DNA from: a virus
DNA: 64,000 nt
Direction: 5' to 3' (one strand)
IMG/VR virus record: IMGVR_UViG_3300014499_000004
Coordinates: 1-64,000 of that record
This document shows positions 9,596 through 19,137 of this stretch, piece by piece. Position 1 is the first letter of the stretch, and every line of letters begins with the position of its first letter. Made by a program: the position numbers and the translations under genes. The notes under the pieces are model-generated. The model saw only the letters and a list, made by a program, of their open reading frames with translations, did not search any database and was not told the origin of the DNA.

Positions 9596-9778
9596 TTACA
9601 TTCCGCAAGAGCATGAATCAATGCCAGGAGCTCGTTCATGACCACAGTGATAGAAGGAAGTTTCACCAGATAAGATAATTACTCTTCCCCCACGAATTGC
9701 ACTACCACTTAACGTGTAATTTGTTCCCACACGTCGCAGGGTTGCTGTCTTAATACGTTGTTCGCGTTCCATTGACAT
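9596..9778 (-). CDS. Small hypothetical protein with C-terminal Cys/His cluster, 60 aa
   Basis: The ATG at 9778 is chosen over an in-frame TTG at 9802 because AAAGGA lies at a good distance upstream of it and the longer form would overlap the preceding gene. The C-terminus contains a Cys/His-rich run (YHCGHERAPGIDSCSCGM) that may bind metal. It sits between a beta-rich structural gene and the portal. Function unknown. Confidence 0.5.
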   Translation of the reverse strand: MSMEREQRIKTATLRRVGTNYTLSGSAIRGGRVIILSGETSFYHCGHERAPGIDSCSCGM

Positions 9779-9786
9779 AATATCCT

Positions 9787-10524
9787 TTATGGGCCAAGCC
9801 AAGTATGATTACTTGGGAGATTAGGAATAATTGATGGACCAGGAGTACTAACTATAACTCCACTAATAAGAGAATAGATTTTTGGAGCACTAATAGTAAG
9901 AGATCCCAATGAACTGTTAGTATCCAAAGCATTGGAGCCCACACCCATGGCAGAAAGATCAAGGAACATCCCAGTAGTTGACCAGTTGATAACTCCTGTA
10001 CCACCACTTGCGACTAATCGATATGCATTATAAGCAAAACCAGACGCTTGAGGTTGACCCATAAAGTAAGTTGTCTGAGCAGATGATACAGTCGTCTGAA
10101 TTACGGCTACCCAACCACTAGTTGAATAACGATTTAGATTTCCTTGTAAAGTAACTACACAAGAACCGGCCCAACCAGATACTGCAAAAAGACTTACACT
10201 AGTGTAAGTTGCATCATTAATTGACGTTTGTGAATCAAACGAACAAATTGGTCCAATATCAATACTATTTCCATATCCCCATGGGTTGGTACCACTAATG
10301 GGGTTAAGACCAGGATTTAATGAACCTGGTACTGTACCAGATGGTGTACCATATTGACTTTGCGTTGGATAAGGAGGATAACCAATCTGAGTACCACTAG
10401 GATTAATAGCACTTAGTAGTGCTCCGCTAGGGGGAGTTCCATTCCAAAATAAATTAGTAAATTGGCCAAGAGGCCAAGTGTATTTAACTTGTCTTGGTCC
10501 TACTCCTTCAGCCCAATTAGCCAT
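9787..10524 (-). CDS. Beta-rich virion structural protein
   Basis: A 245-residue protein dominated by Gly, Ser, Thr, Asn, Pro and aromatic residues, typical of phage head or tail surface proteins. The N-terminal third is a Gly/Pro/Thr-rich low-complexity region and the remainder alternates hydrophobic and polar residues. No enzyme motif, signal peptide or membrane segment. It lies just upstream of the portal. Structural role inferred from composition and position. Confidence 0.45.
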   Translation of the reverse strand: MANWAEGVGPRQVKYTWPLGQFTNLFWNGTPPSGALLSAINPSGTQIGYPPYPTQSQYGTPSGTVPGSLNPGLNPISGTNPWGYGNSIDIGPICSFDSQTSINDATYTSVSLFAVSGWAGSCVVTLQGNLNRYSTSGWVAVIQTTVSSAQTTYFMGQPQASGFAYNAYRLVASGGTGVINWSTTGMFLDLSAMGVGSNALDTNSSLGSLTISAPKIYSLISGVIVSTPGPSIIPNLPSNHTWLGP

Positions 10525-10525
10525 A

Positions 10526-11143
10526 TTAATTTCCTTCTAGAAGTCTGACGATTTCCATCTCTGATTTTAATTCAGGATGCTCTTTCAAAAACTCCTGCGA
10601 CTTTAAAGCTAATTGCTCATCAAAATCGTCCACTTCTTCATCGTCCCCTAGGAATTCACCCGAAAATACTGGTGCGGTAGAATCGTTTTCGTAGTCATAA
10701 ATGAAGTTATTATCTATCTCTTCAGATTCTTTTGTATTTGCCATTAAAGCTTTTTTGGTTCTATAGGCATCTGCTTTAAATGGAATTACGTTATTTGGTC
10801 CTGCAAAATCTTGTATTGCACTAACAATATGAGTTGATAATACTTTTACATCTAGACTTGGATCTGGTTTTTTATATAGATTCTTGAGGAATTCACTAGC
10901 TGAAATAATCATTTCAGTATTTAAGTTTTTACCTTTTAGTGCAGCAACCTGATTCTGTTTAGAATCCCATGTATAACTTATCTTATTACCATTATAATCA
11001 AAAAGATTACCTATAATAAATTCATCTTTTCGAGATGTTTCAATATAAGTATCTATCGCAACAAATGTAACTTCTGGGGAAACTACTTCAACCGGATCTA
11101 TTGAACGAGATACAATTTTTGTTGTAGAAAGTCTAAGTACCAT
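10526..11143 (-). CDS. Hypothetical protein, 205 aa
   Basis: The N-terminal half looks beta-rich (LRLSTTKIVSRSIDPVEVVS) and the C-terminal half is acidic and helical, ending with EFLKEHPELKSEMEIVRLL. Its stop lies 1 nt from the next start, so it is co-transcribed and probably coupled to the structural gene at 9787. No family recognised. Confidence 0.5.
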   Translation of the reverse strand: MVLRLSTTKIVSRSIDPVEVVSPEVTFVAIDTYIETSRKDEFIIGNLFDYNGNKISYTWDSKQNQVAALKGKNLNTEMIISASEFLKNLYKKPDPSLDVKVLSTHIVSAIQDFAGPNNVIPFKADAYRTKKALMANTKESEEIDNNFIYDYENDSTAPVFSGEFLGDDEEVDDFDEQLALKSQEFLKEHPELKSEMEIVRLLEGN

Positions 11144-11162
11144 ACTAAACTAGTATAGCATA

Positions 11163-11624
11163 CTACCTTTGATTAATCAAACGGTAATTTGCTTTCTCTT
11201 CAGTAGAAGCTACTTTGTCATCCCAAATAACTGAGAATTCATTAGTTCCTTCTGAGATAACTGTTCCTTGAATTCCTTGAGCAGCGACACGGCCTTTTAC
11301 AACTGAACCATCCTGTACAAGCACAGTACCAAATACAGAATCTTTTGAGGCAGAAACCAACTGATTATATGGAGCGGTCTGTTGGGCTGGATTGTCAGTG
11401 TCACGACCATGTTGAGTTCCATGAGCAATGTCCCAGTCAATGCGTTCTGCCCATCCATTTCGAAGTTCTTGCTTTGAGTTCTCATTGCGTTGTAGGTCAC
11501 TCTGGGACTCATCAACGAAGTCGTTGGGAAGAGCCTGATTTGGGGCAACAAAATCGTCATCTACCTCAGAACCTTCTGAGAAGAGATCAGCGACTTTAAT
11601 GTTTAATTTAGAAGTTGTGGTCAT
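11163..11624 (-). CDS. Hypothetical protein, 153 aa
   Basis: Soluble, acidic N-terminus (LFSEGSEVDDDFV), Asn/Gln-rich middle, and a C-terminal small beta module of about 60 residues (FGTVLVQDGSVVKGRVAAQ) that resembles an SH3-like barrel. Flanked by virion-region genes on the same strand. No recognised domain; the barrel is my impression from strand spacing only. Confidence 0.45.
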   Translation of the reverse strand: MTTTSKLNIKVADLFSEGSEVDDDFVAPNQALPNDFVDESQSDLQRNENSKQELRNGWAERIDWDIAHGTQHGRDTDNPAQQTAPYNQLVSASKDSVFGTVLVQDGSVVKGRVAAQGIQGTVISEGTNEFSVIWDDKVASTEEKANYRLINQR

Positions 11625-11664
11625 AAATTTCCTTTACGATAACTATGGTAAGTTCCAATAGAGA

Positions 11665-14247
11665 TTAACTGTAATTCATTTGAGGTACATCGGGGGTAAT
11701 ATCAGGAGTAGAGGAATTAGTTGGTTCTACCATATGTACTTGAGTTCTTTGCATTTTTTGTACCTTAAGTTTCTTATCAGTATCATAAGTATCATCTGCA
11801 TTTTCTTCAACCGGATTTAACTTATTTTCTTCTTTTGCAGAGGTTTTAGGTGAAGTTTCTTCACCTGGGGAATCAAATAGAGTATTTAAGTCAAAACCAT
11901 CTGTATCAAGACTCCTACCTTCTTCTTGAGCAGGAGGTCCAGTTAATCCTGGACGATCTCGCATTTTTTGACTATTGAACTTTGGTTCTGGTATATAAGG
12001 CTTAAACTTTTCTGGTCGTTTACCATTTTTAATCTGTTTAGCGAAGTGTTGAACAACAGGGTTATTAGCCCACATTCCATGTTCAACTTCTTGTGTACTA
12101 AATGGGTTATTAAGTTGGTATAAGGGGTTTCCAACATATACTGATTCTTTTGGACCACCCTGACGGATCTCCTCTGGAAATTTAACCTTTTCTTTAGCAA
12201 GAACTGGTTCTGGACTTCTACCTGGGACACCTGTTTCTTCTGCTGGCAAAGAAGTGTATTCTGATTTTTCTGTTGGAGGTTCTATAGTGTGATTGACCAC
12301 ATAATGTTCTCTTTGTATCCTATTAGGGACACATGTAGCTCTATCTGCTGGTAGTTCTACTACACGTCCAAAGTTCTCTGGAGTCCACTGTGGGGTTGAA
12401 CCTCTAAGATCTTGTTTAGCTAATCCAGATTCCATAGGTCTTTTTAAACGTGCTCCTACAGTTTGAAGAATAGCTTTGCCATTTGGCTTAGTGTATTTTC
12501 CTGTTACTAGTCTACTGTTAATACCAGTAGTGACGCCTTCTCTAGGGCTATCAGAAGGATTATGATAATCAACCATACATCCAACATCTGGTTCATGGTC
12601 TTCACCAGGATCATGGTCACAACCAAGACCGTTATGGACTTCACGCCAATTTTCGTCATTTTTAAAATATGGCATGGGGTCCGTGATACCCATTTTATGT
12701 TTGCCTAAATCAAGTACGCTACCGCTTTGGTGAGGTATTTTTCTACCCTGCCTAAATTGTTGAGCAGTTAGAGCAGTAGCGATTTCAGGGTCCATATCCT
12801 TACCTATGACAGGAGAAAGTTTTTTTCTCAAAGCTCCTCTTAACTGTCCAAAAATATCCAGGTTTTCGCTAACAGTTTGAAGATTATCTCTCCAACCTCT
12901 ATAAGAAGGACGTAAACCAAGATCGCGTTTTTTGCTCTTTGCCTTTACTTGTTCATCGGGTTCGTTCTCCTGTGTTTCAGTTGCTGCTTCAAGATCCTTC
13001 ATACCCTTAAACATTTTGGACATAGTAGAACGCTTTTCGCTAAGGGACTTTTGCCCCTTTAACATAGATTTAGTTTTCTCTAGTGCTTTAGAAGGATTAT
13101 TTACAAATGGACGCAACATATCAGATTCATCCATTTGGCGAACTGTTATAGGACCTCCATGTAGACGCTTATTCTGTTCAGGCGTTAAAGTTCTTCTAGA
13201 TGGAGTTAATGGAGCTAATGATAATCCTTCTGGTAAAAAGTCTTCTTCTGGTGAATCTTTAGGACCTTCTGGTTTACCAAAAAAATCATCTCCTGATTCA
13301 TCGGGTTTGGCTGTTTTGCTATTGAAACTATTTTTAATCCTTTTAAAGAAGTTACTTGCAGTTCTTTGACGATCTGGGTCTAGTAGTTCTGTCTTTGATA
13401 GGAAGTCCATATAAGATGGCTCTTTTGCACTATGAATCGGAGGTACGGGGGGAGTAAGCATTCCGACTTCGTGTGGAGTTATTCCATCAAAGTCCGATAA
13501 GTTATTTTTACTCTCATAGTCGTACTTTGATTCTACACCTCTAATTTTCCAGAGAAGTTTCAACGGAAGTAGGCGTTGTCCTTCAAAATAATTTTTATCA
13601 TAAGGGCCTAATTCATTACCAGCACCTTCAGCGTCAGGTTTAGTATAAGTATCTTTCCCGTCAACATGTGGGCACTTAACCTGAAGAATTGGTGTATAAG
13701 GAGATGCGATAGTTCTCTTTTTAGAACCATTACATGTAGGACAAACAATATCATGCTTAGCTTCACCAGTTTGAGCAAATCCAGGTTTATCAGATCCTTT
13801 ACCAAGGCATGTAGGACATTCTTTTATAGGAATATTATTCTTATTCCCATTGCAGGTTGGACATGGTATTTCGTTAATTTCATCAACACCACCGCCATAA
13901 GCTGGAACTACTTTTTTACCTCGATTAAAACAATCTGGGCAAACACTTGGTTTATAAACACCGGGTCCTTGCCCAACTCCACGAGCAGTTATAGCACCCT
14001 CTCTACAGGTCTTACATTCTGTATAAGTAGGAGATCCAGCAGTTATTTTCCCAGTACTATTGCAACCCGAACAACCAGGAACTTTTTTTCTACGGATTTT
14101 GTTAGCTGTTGGTTCACCAGATAAGGAATATGGAATTACTGCAACCGAACCAGAATTTTTTCCGGATTTAGTACTGCATAGACGACATGATCTTTCATCT
14201 TCTGCTAATTTAATTAGTTTTGTTTTGGGAGAAAAAAAGATTTTCAT
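11665..14247 (-). CDS. Large virion-region protein with DnaJ-like cysteine repeats
   Basis: 860 residues from the ATG at 14247, which follows the previous stop by 1 nt; an upstream TTG at 14256 is less likely. The first 200 residues hold at least six CxxC units resembling the CxxCxGxG repeats of the DnaJ cysteine-rich domain: CSGCNSTGK, CKTCREG, CPDCFNRGK, CPTCNGNK, CPTCLGKG and CPTCNGSK. No J domain precedes them. The rest is polar, Pro/Lys/Glu-rich and probably disordered, with a second Cys/His patch (CDHDPGEDHEPDVGC) near the middle. Zinc binding is likely for the N-terminus; role in the particle or assembly is unknown. Confidence 0.55.
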   Translation of the reverse strand: MKIFFSPKTKLIKLAEDERSCRLCSTKSGKNSGSVAVIPYSLSGEPTANKIRRKKVPGCSGCNSTGKITAGSPTYTECKTCREGAITARGVGQGPGVYKPSVCPDCFNRGKKVVPAYGGGVDEINEIPCPTCNGNKNNIPIKECPTCLGKGSDKPGFAQTGEAKHDIVCPTCNGSKKRTIASPYTPILQVKCPHVDGKDTYTKPDAEGAGNELGPYDKNYFEGQRLLPLKLLWKIRGVESKYDYESKNNLSDFDGITPHEVGMLTPPVPPIHSAKEPSYMDFLSKTELLDPDRQRTASNFFKRIKNSFNSKTAKPDESGDDFFGKPEGPKDSPEEDFLPEGLSLAPLTPSRRTLTPEQNKRLHGGPITVRQMDESDMLRPFVNNPSKALEKTKSMLKGQKSLSEKRSTMSKMFKGMKDLEAATETQENEPDEQVKAKSKKRDLGLRPSYRGWRDNLQTVSENLDIFGQLRGALRKKLSPVIGKDMDPEIATALTAQQFRQGRKIPHQSGSVLDLGKHKMGITDPMPYFKNDENWREVHNGLGCDHDPGEDHEPDVGCMVDYHNPSDSPREGVTTGINSRLVTGKYTKPNGKAILQTVGARLKRPMESGLAKQDLRGSTPQWTPENFGRVVELPADRATCVPNRIQREHYVVNHTIEPPTEKSEYTSLPAEETGVPGRSPEPVLAKEKVKFPEEIRQGGPKESVYVGNPLYQLNNPFSTQEVEHGMWANNPVVQHFAKQIKNGKRPEKFKPYIPEPKFNSQKMRDRPGLTGPPAQEEGRSLDTDGFDLNTLFDSPGEETSPKTSAKEENKLNPVEENADDTYDTDKKLKVQKMQRTQVHMVEPTNSSTPDITPDVPQMNYS

Positions 14248-14248
14248 A

Positions 14249-14698
14249 TTAGTCAAATAGGTTACTTAGATCTATGTCAAATCCACCTTGGTTACCAGTG
14301 TCTTTATTGTGTGAACGTTGATTGTCCCACTGTTCCTTCAGTTTCTTTTGGTGTTCTACTTCTGGATCATCTATACGTTGACGTTCAACTTGTCGATCAA
14401 CTCTAGTTTTTTCATCAGATAAGTTCTCACTATCTTCTGGGAAAGCTCTATGCAATTCAGCCATACCTGTCATTAACTTCTTTGGTACCTCTGAATGGTT
14501 ACGACATACTGTTGTAAGATATCCCATACTAGCGAATGGATCTATTGCACCATATTTGGCTTCTAGACTACATTCAGAAGTACCGTCAGTACCAACATGT
14601 TCTTTAAGAGTTTTTCCATGTTCGTCAGTTCGTTTTTTAAACGTACATTCTTGACGTGGGTTATACTCACCAATTTCAGCGAAACCAGACTTAGCCAT
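14249..14698 (-). CDS. Hypothetical protein, 149 aa
   Basis: Hydrophilic, helical and charged, with three spaced cysteines in the first 90 residues (QECTF, SECSL, TVCRNH) and a C-terminus ending FDIDLSNLFD. The neighbouring 648-residue protein ends MSTLDLGDLFGD, so both share a short acidic 'D-L-x-x-L-F-x-D' tail. This could be a common docking peptide. No family recognised. Confidence 0.5.
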   Translation of the reverse strand: MAKSGFAEIGEYNPRQECTFKKRTDEHGKTLKEHVGTDGTSECSLEAKYGAIDPFASMGYLTTVCRNHSEVPKKLMTGMAELHRAFPEDSENLSDEKTRVDRQVERQRIDDPEVEHQKKLKEQWDNQRSHNKDTGNQGGFDIDLSNLFD

Positions 14699-14716
14699 TT
14701 TATATTTTAGTTAATC

Positions 14717-16663
14717 TTATTCGTTTGAATCGCCAAATAGGTCACCAAGATCAAGGGTAGACATATCTAAGTTATCCCTAGATGGCTTAACTGTCTTAGG
14801 TTTTTCAGTTGGTCGAGGAGTTTCTGACCTAGCTTTAAATGATGCCTGAGCTCCCTTAAGAGTAGAGTATAGTTTTGATAGTGTGTTTACTTTTTTACTC
14901 GCTGTTTGAACAGTATCAACATTAGAACTTGGATAGTATTGCGTAGTTTCATTTACTGAATTTGGAGAAATCTGATTAGTATCAGGATCAACAGCAGTTC
15001 GGGGATATCTACTTTTACCAGTGGTAGGACTATCTAATCGGTGTACTATTAATGAATATTCACCAGGAGTAGAACCAGCCATGGATGAATCTCCTTCAGT
15101 ATCGGGAGCAAGACCTTCACTTCTACCTAAACGTACATGCTTTCCGTTTCTATGAGAACTCACACCAGCTAATATACCTAAGTTGGCTTCAGTTCTTGGT
15201 TCGCTCGCTCCCCAACTGCGAGTTGTTGATACGATGTCGCCTACTCGATGAGTTTTATCTCCTATCTTAAACGATTCTTGATTATCCGGGTGAGGACCCG
15301 TGCCTCCTGTTCTGGCATGATATGCATCTTTAGCAGCAGCCCATCTTGCACTCTGATCTGGATGCATTAAGAACATCCTACTTGGTGGGATTTCTCCAAC
15401 TTGCTCTTCAGTTGGGTTAGTGAAACTATCCGCTTCAGACCCTGCTGACGACTTTGATCGATTAATATGTTGCTGTCTAGCATCAGGTGTAAGCCCCGAA
15501 AGATCTTTTGGTCTTTCATCTTCCATATGTGGTAGAGCACCAACTTGACCGTTTACACTAACGAAACTGGGGGTTTGTACTTTAGTAAGAATGTGATGTT
15601 GACCACAACCAGGTTGCATTGAGCCATCCTCGGCTACATCTGAAGTTAGACCGCAACCATCACCTTCATGGTGTTCGTGTTGACACTGTGTAAATGAATT
15701 ATCACTGGAATCAAATCCTCGGAAAGTATTACCAGTGCATCTGTGATGACTCTCAAATACACCTGAATTCCCTAAGGAACTACGGCCAAGTACTGTCCCT
15801 GCCATAGCACGAATATGTGATGGATCTATTGCACCAGGAGCATCTTCTCCTTTACGTCCTTTAAGGCTATTACCCAGACGCTTTTTATCTGGTCCGTATA
15901 GACCATGGGCGTCAATCCAGACAGCAGAGTTTGGAGTTAATTGTTTCTTAACTTCTGGGTCATCTAAGCGACCTAGAGATCCACCAATGGCTTTATCTAA
16001 AAGTCCTAATTTTATGGAAGTTTGTTCAAATGGAGTATAAGGTTTACCGGTCTTTGGGCTATTCTCTTCAAGAGGAAAACGTCTTTCTGGTTCTCCATCA
16101 CCATCCTTTTGTCTGGTAATTGACCACTTATCCCATAATTTTCGGCTTTTTTTATCTTCTGGAAGGACCGGGGAGGCAACCCTTTCGGGTAAGTTAAAAT
16201 TTCTCTCAGAGCTACCTTTGGCCGAAGCCTCTTTAGCATATTCTTTTTGTGGAAACGAAGCCGAAGAAAGATCAGAAAGTCCACTGTACGGATTAGACTT
16301 CTTCTGAACATCAGAAGCGTCACTAATAGCTTGTTCTTTATCTTGCTCGTCCTTTACGGAAACTTCTTTATCAGCTACCTTCGGACAAAGAGTACAATTA
16401 GCGTGCTTGATATCCCATTCTTGGTAGAGTGCTTTTACCAATTTTGCTTTGCTATCAGAGACAGAAGCTAGTCGGCGTGAGGAAGTTGATTCAAGAATTT
16501 CATCAATTGCAGTTGCCCTCTGATAGAACTCTTCTTCTGAGTGGGCAATAAATAGGAAATTACCTACCTTTTTGGTAACTTCATATTTAGCATTAACGAT
16601 ATCTTTCGCTGCAGCCTTGGCTTGATAAATTAATTCGTTATCGTCCGAATATTCTAATGACAT
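14717..16663 (-). CDS. Large virion-region protein, 648 aa
   Basis: Starts at ATG 16663 with GGAG 8 nt upstream. The N-terminus (residues 1-90) is helical with a small cysteine pair (CTLCP); the rest is polar and probably largely unstructured, with a Cys/His cluster near residues 300-350 (CTGNTFRGFDSSDNSFTQCQ then HEHHEGDGC). It ends with MSTLDLGDLFGD, similar to the end of the next protein. It is the first gene of a three-gene run with the two downstream genes. Virion or assembly role inferred from location only. Confidence 0.5.
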   Translation of the reverse strand: MSLEYSDDNELIYQAKAAAKDIVNAKYEVTKKVGNFLFIAHSEEEFYQRATAIDEILESTSSRRLASVSDSKAKLVKALYQEWDIKHANCTLCPKVADKEVSVKDEQDKEQAISDASDVQKKSNPYSGLSDLSSASFPQKEYAKEASAKGSSERNFNLPERVASPVLPEDKKSRKLWDKWSITRQKDGDGEPERRFPLEENSPKTGKPYTPFEQTSIKLGLLDKAIGGSLGRLDDPEVKKQLTPNSAVWIDAHGLYGPDKKRLGNSLKGRKGEDAPGAIDPSHIRAMAGTVLGRSSLGNSGVFESHHRCTGNTFRGFDSSDNSFTQCQHEHHEGDGCGLTSDVAEDGSMQPGCGQHHILTKVQTPSFVSVNGQVGALPHMEDERPKDLSGLTPDARQQHINRSKSSAGSEADSFTNPTEEQVGEIPPSRMFLMHPDQSARWAAAKDAYHARTGGTGPHPDNQESFKIGDKTHRVGDIVSTTRSWGASEPRTEANLGILAGVSSHRNGKHVRLGRSEGLAPDTEGDSSMAGSTPGEYSLIVHRLDSPTTGKSRYPRTAVDPDTNQISPNSVNETTQYYPSSNVDTVQTASKKVNTLSKLYSTLKGAQASFKARSETPRPTEKPKTVKPSRDNLDMSTLDLGDLFGDSNE

Positions 16664-16737
16664 GGGAGGTTCTCCAAATAGTAGGTATTATGCCTTAAAA
16701 GGCTCTGTACGTTTACTAGTTTGATTTCCGTTACTAT

Positions 16738-17337
16738 TTACTCACCAGACACAAAATCTAACTCAAATTTATTGCCGATATTCAATATACCTGTACCAGA
16801 AAAATGGCCAACTTCAGTAGCATCATGTTTTTCATATTCGAAGTTATTCCACATTTGTTCCATCTCTGGACTAAGGTGAATATCATCAAGTATAATTAGA
16901 CCTTTAAAACCCATGTCAACCAAAAACTCAATCATTGGAGGTTCCTGTAGGCCATCATGAGGATCTACGTCAATTACGATAAGATCAACAAGATCATATT
17001 CAATCTCATCTTCCATAAAATCAGCAACACGCAGAATAATATTATTTTTATCTAGTGCTCCAGGTTGATGTGTTTCTATACTCATCAAATCATAGCTAAT
17101 AACATTCTTATCACTAGTAGAAAGTGCTAGAGCGGAACCGCCGAATAGCGTACCAATATCTAGAACCATTTTTCCGCCTACTTGTTTTGCTAGATAAGAA
17201 TAGAGTTTATACTCCGTAGTACCTGCTTCTTTGTCCCAGGACATAAAGTTAGGGGGACACCATCCCTCTTGATATTGAGCAAGACTAGTGATATCTTCAT
17301 CTATGATTTCTTTACGATTTAAAGTAAGTTTTTTCAT
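16738..17337 (-). CDS. Class I SAM-dependent methyltransferase-like protein
   Basis: 199 residues from ATG 17337, which follows the previous stop by 1 nt; in-frame starts further upstream would lie inside that gene. The motif MVLDIGTLFGGSALALS matches the glycine-rich SAM-binding loop of class I methyltransferases, followed by an acidic strand end and the DLIVIDVDPHDG and GLIILDDIH strands. It is adjacent to a second methyltransferase of similar style. The substrate cannot be read from sequence: DNA, glycan or small-molecule methylation are all possible. Confidence 0.65.
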   Translation of the reverse strand: MKKLTLNRKEIIDEDITSLAQYQEGWCPPNFMSWDKEAGTTEYKLYSYLAKQVGGKMVLDIGTLFGGSALALSTSDKNVISYDLMSIETHQPGALDKNNIILRVADFMEDEIEYDLVDLIVIDVDPHDGLQEPPMIEFLVDMGFKGLIILDDIHLSPEMEQMWNNFEYEKHDATEVGHFSGTGILNIGNKFELDFVSGE

Positions 17338-17338
17338 G

Positions 17339-17929
17339 TTATTTACGGATGCAAAATAAGAGGTCATCATATCTTCCGAGATTTTCTCTTAAATCTATAC
17401 ACTCATAACTAATACTATCATTTAAATTTAAAGGTAGTGATTCAATAAGAATTGGAAACCATGAAGTATCTTGTACATCTTCTAGAACCATTATTCCACC
17501 CTCATTTAATTTTGGTAAATATAGTTCCATACATTGTTGCAAAGTAGGTATAGTATGAGGACCATCATCAATAATGATATCCCAATTATCGAGTTGATCA
17601 AGTGTTTCTGCATCAAAACTATAGGCATCACAAATTCCTACTGATACTCTATCAATATTCTTATATTTATCTACTCGTTGATCTGAAATATCGAATCCAG
17701 TAATTTCAGCATGTGGAAAATACTTACTCCATAATGCTAAGGAGGCTCCTTTATAGACACCAATCTCTAGAAGACTAATTGGTTGGTCTTGATACTTCTT
17801 AAACTCTTTATTATAGAAACCATTGATATAATCATGTTCTCCTGGATACCCACCTTTGTCGGTACCGCATTCTGGTTCTTTCCACCAAGTTAGGTCTAGA
17901 TTTTCTGCTAATAGAGTTTTAAGATCCAC
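17339..17929 (-). CDS. Class I SAM-dependent methyltransferase-like protein
   Basis: 196 residues beginning at a GTG (17929) inside the end of the previous gene. SAM-loop motif LLEIGVYKGASLALWSKYFP, then acidic GFDIS, DIIIDDGPHTI and GGIMVLEDVQD. This order resembles sugar or macrolide O-methyltransferases of the MycE/cephalosporin-hydroxylase-like group, where the acidic DDGPH segment helps bind metal. Tightly packed with the second methyltransferase downstream, which suggests a joint role, perhaps modifying a surface glycan or nucleotide. No close paralogue is visible elsewhere in the window. Confidence 0.65.
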   Translation of the reverse strand: MDLKTLLAENLDLTWWKEPECGTDKGGYPGEHDYINGFYNKEFKKYQDQPISLLEIGVYKGASLALWSKYFPHAEITGFDISDQRVDKYKNIDRVSVGICDAYSFDAETLDQLDNWDIIIDDGPHTIPTLQQCMELYLPKLNEGGIMVLEDVQDTSWFPILIESLPLNLNDSISYECIDLRENLGRYDDLLFCIRK

Positions 17930-18224
17930 CGGTCACCAATGATTCGATGTTAATAAAGGCATTTTTGATAACCATTTGCAAACGTTCCATATAATACAGA
18001 TTTTCTCCTTCGGGACTTGATCCGAAGCATAGATGTCTTTGAACATAGTTGTAGTCATCACTACCTGTTACTAGTTCTTCTGAAGTACTAAAGATCCAAG
18101 CTGGACAGCCATGACCCTTAATAAAGGATCTTGTAGGAGCCATGGTAGTTCCTTTATCTTCTGTGTCAGGTGCTGGCAATGCAACAATTGAATCTGGTAA
18201 ACATACTACATATAATCTTGCCAT
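17919..18224 (-). CDS. Hypothetical protein, 101 aa
   Basis: Small soluble protein (MARLYVVCLPDSIVALPAP). Its end overlaps the GTG start of the methyltransferase by 11 nt, indicating translational coupling. Contains CPAWIFSTSEE and ends ESLVTGGS. No motif recognised. Confidence 0.5.
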   Translation of the reverse strand: MARLYVVCLPDSIVALPAPDTEDKGTTMAPTRSFIKGHGCPAWIFSTSEELVTGSDDYNYVQRHLCFGSSPEGENLYYMERLQMVIKNAFINIESLVTGGS

Positions 18225-18241
18225 TGTATTAATCTCTTTCT

Positions 18242-18619
18242 CTATGAGGAGTAAACTACCTTTTTAATATCAGCATCATTCAATGCCTTTTTACAACGAC
18301 TGCACGGTTCCGACAAACCAAAGCTACCATCTTTCCTAGCTCTGGCTACATACACAATAGCGCCTTTAGCCTTACTACCTAGTATAGCAAGAAGACGGCG
18401 CTCAGCGCAAATACCTGCCTGTGATTTTATATCTTTGTCTTCTAGAACAGTAGGATGGTTTCTTCCCTTATTACAGGCTACACCAATTACTCTACCACCA
18501 GATACAGCAACTGCTCCGACCTTGAATCTTTCATCAGAGGTTTTAGCTGTTTTCAACGCTAGCAATAGCATCGAAAGATCTTTATTTGAAATCCCTTGAA
18601 AATCAACTAATGTTTGCAT
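18242..18619 (-). CDS. Cytidine/dCMP deaminase family protein
   Basis: 125 residues with the zinc-site pattern of the deaminase superfamily: CAE at 71-73 (Cys71 zinc ligand, Glu73 catalytic) and PCSRC at 105-109. Family members convert cytidine, deoxycytidine or dCMP to the uracil form and feed dUMP/dTMP synthesis. The Cys in the first motif rather than His is more like cytidine deaminases. The ATG overlaps the stop of the HNH gene. With the kinase and deoxyribosyltransferase-like genes at 33.9-35.2 kb it suggests manipulation of nucleotide pools. Confidence 0.8.
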   Translation of the reverse strand: MQTLVDFQGISNKDLSMLLLALKTAKTSDERFKVGAVAVSGGRVIGVACNKGRNHPTVLEDKDIKSQAGICAERRLLAILGSKAKGAIVYVARARKDGSFGLSEPCSRCKKALNDADIKKVVYSS

Positions 18620-19080
18620 TATATAACTCTTTCTAATTTTTTATTTCTAAACTTTGCGTTATAAGCATTTTTTAAAGGTCCACAAAGATCACATTGACAA
18701 TGATACTTTCCGGTAAGTCCTCCTCCGTGATTGACCGTTTTTATATCTCCCTCAGAAATACTTTTTTCTACATGGTGATCGTGGCAAAGAAGATGACACT
18801 TATTCATCTCAGCTGCCAATTTTGTTTCACTGGCACCACTTATCATTTTAGATACATCAAACTCCTTTTCGGAAGCCACTTTATGATCGAATTCTAATCT
18901 TTCAGTTGTTCCGCATACTTCACATATACCACCCAATTTTTCTATCCATTCGGCACGACGACGGTGGTAGCGTGCAAGAGTATATTTCTTCATATACTCG
19001 TTATAGTGAGTTCTACATCTGCTCTTATTACTCTGGGGAAGAGATTCTAATGGACATCCATCAACAATACAAATTTTCAT
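18619..19080 (-). CDS. HNH homing endonuclease
   Basis: 153 residues. An N-terminal Cys/His segment precedes the nuclease core: Cys53-x2-Cys56, Asp65-His66, then KCHLLCHDHH at 94-103, the classic zinc-bound HNH arrangement. A further Cys cluster (CQCDLC) follows near 128-133. Free-standing HNH genes of this kind are mobile. It interrupts a run of metabolic genes and is coupled to the deaminase start. Confidence 0.85.
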   Translation of the reverse strand: MKICIVDGCPLESLPQSNKSRCRTHYNEYMKKYTLARYHRRRAEWIEKLGGICEVCGTTERLEFDHKVASEKEFDVSKMISGASETKLAAEMNKCHLLCHDHHVEKSISEGDIKTVNHGGGLTGKYHCQCDLCGPLKNAYNAKFRNKKLERVI

Positions 19081-19137
19081 ACTCTAAGTATATCACTCTT
19101 AAGACCTTTTGGGTTTGAAGAAGTCATTGGTACCATT

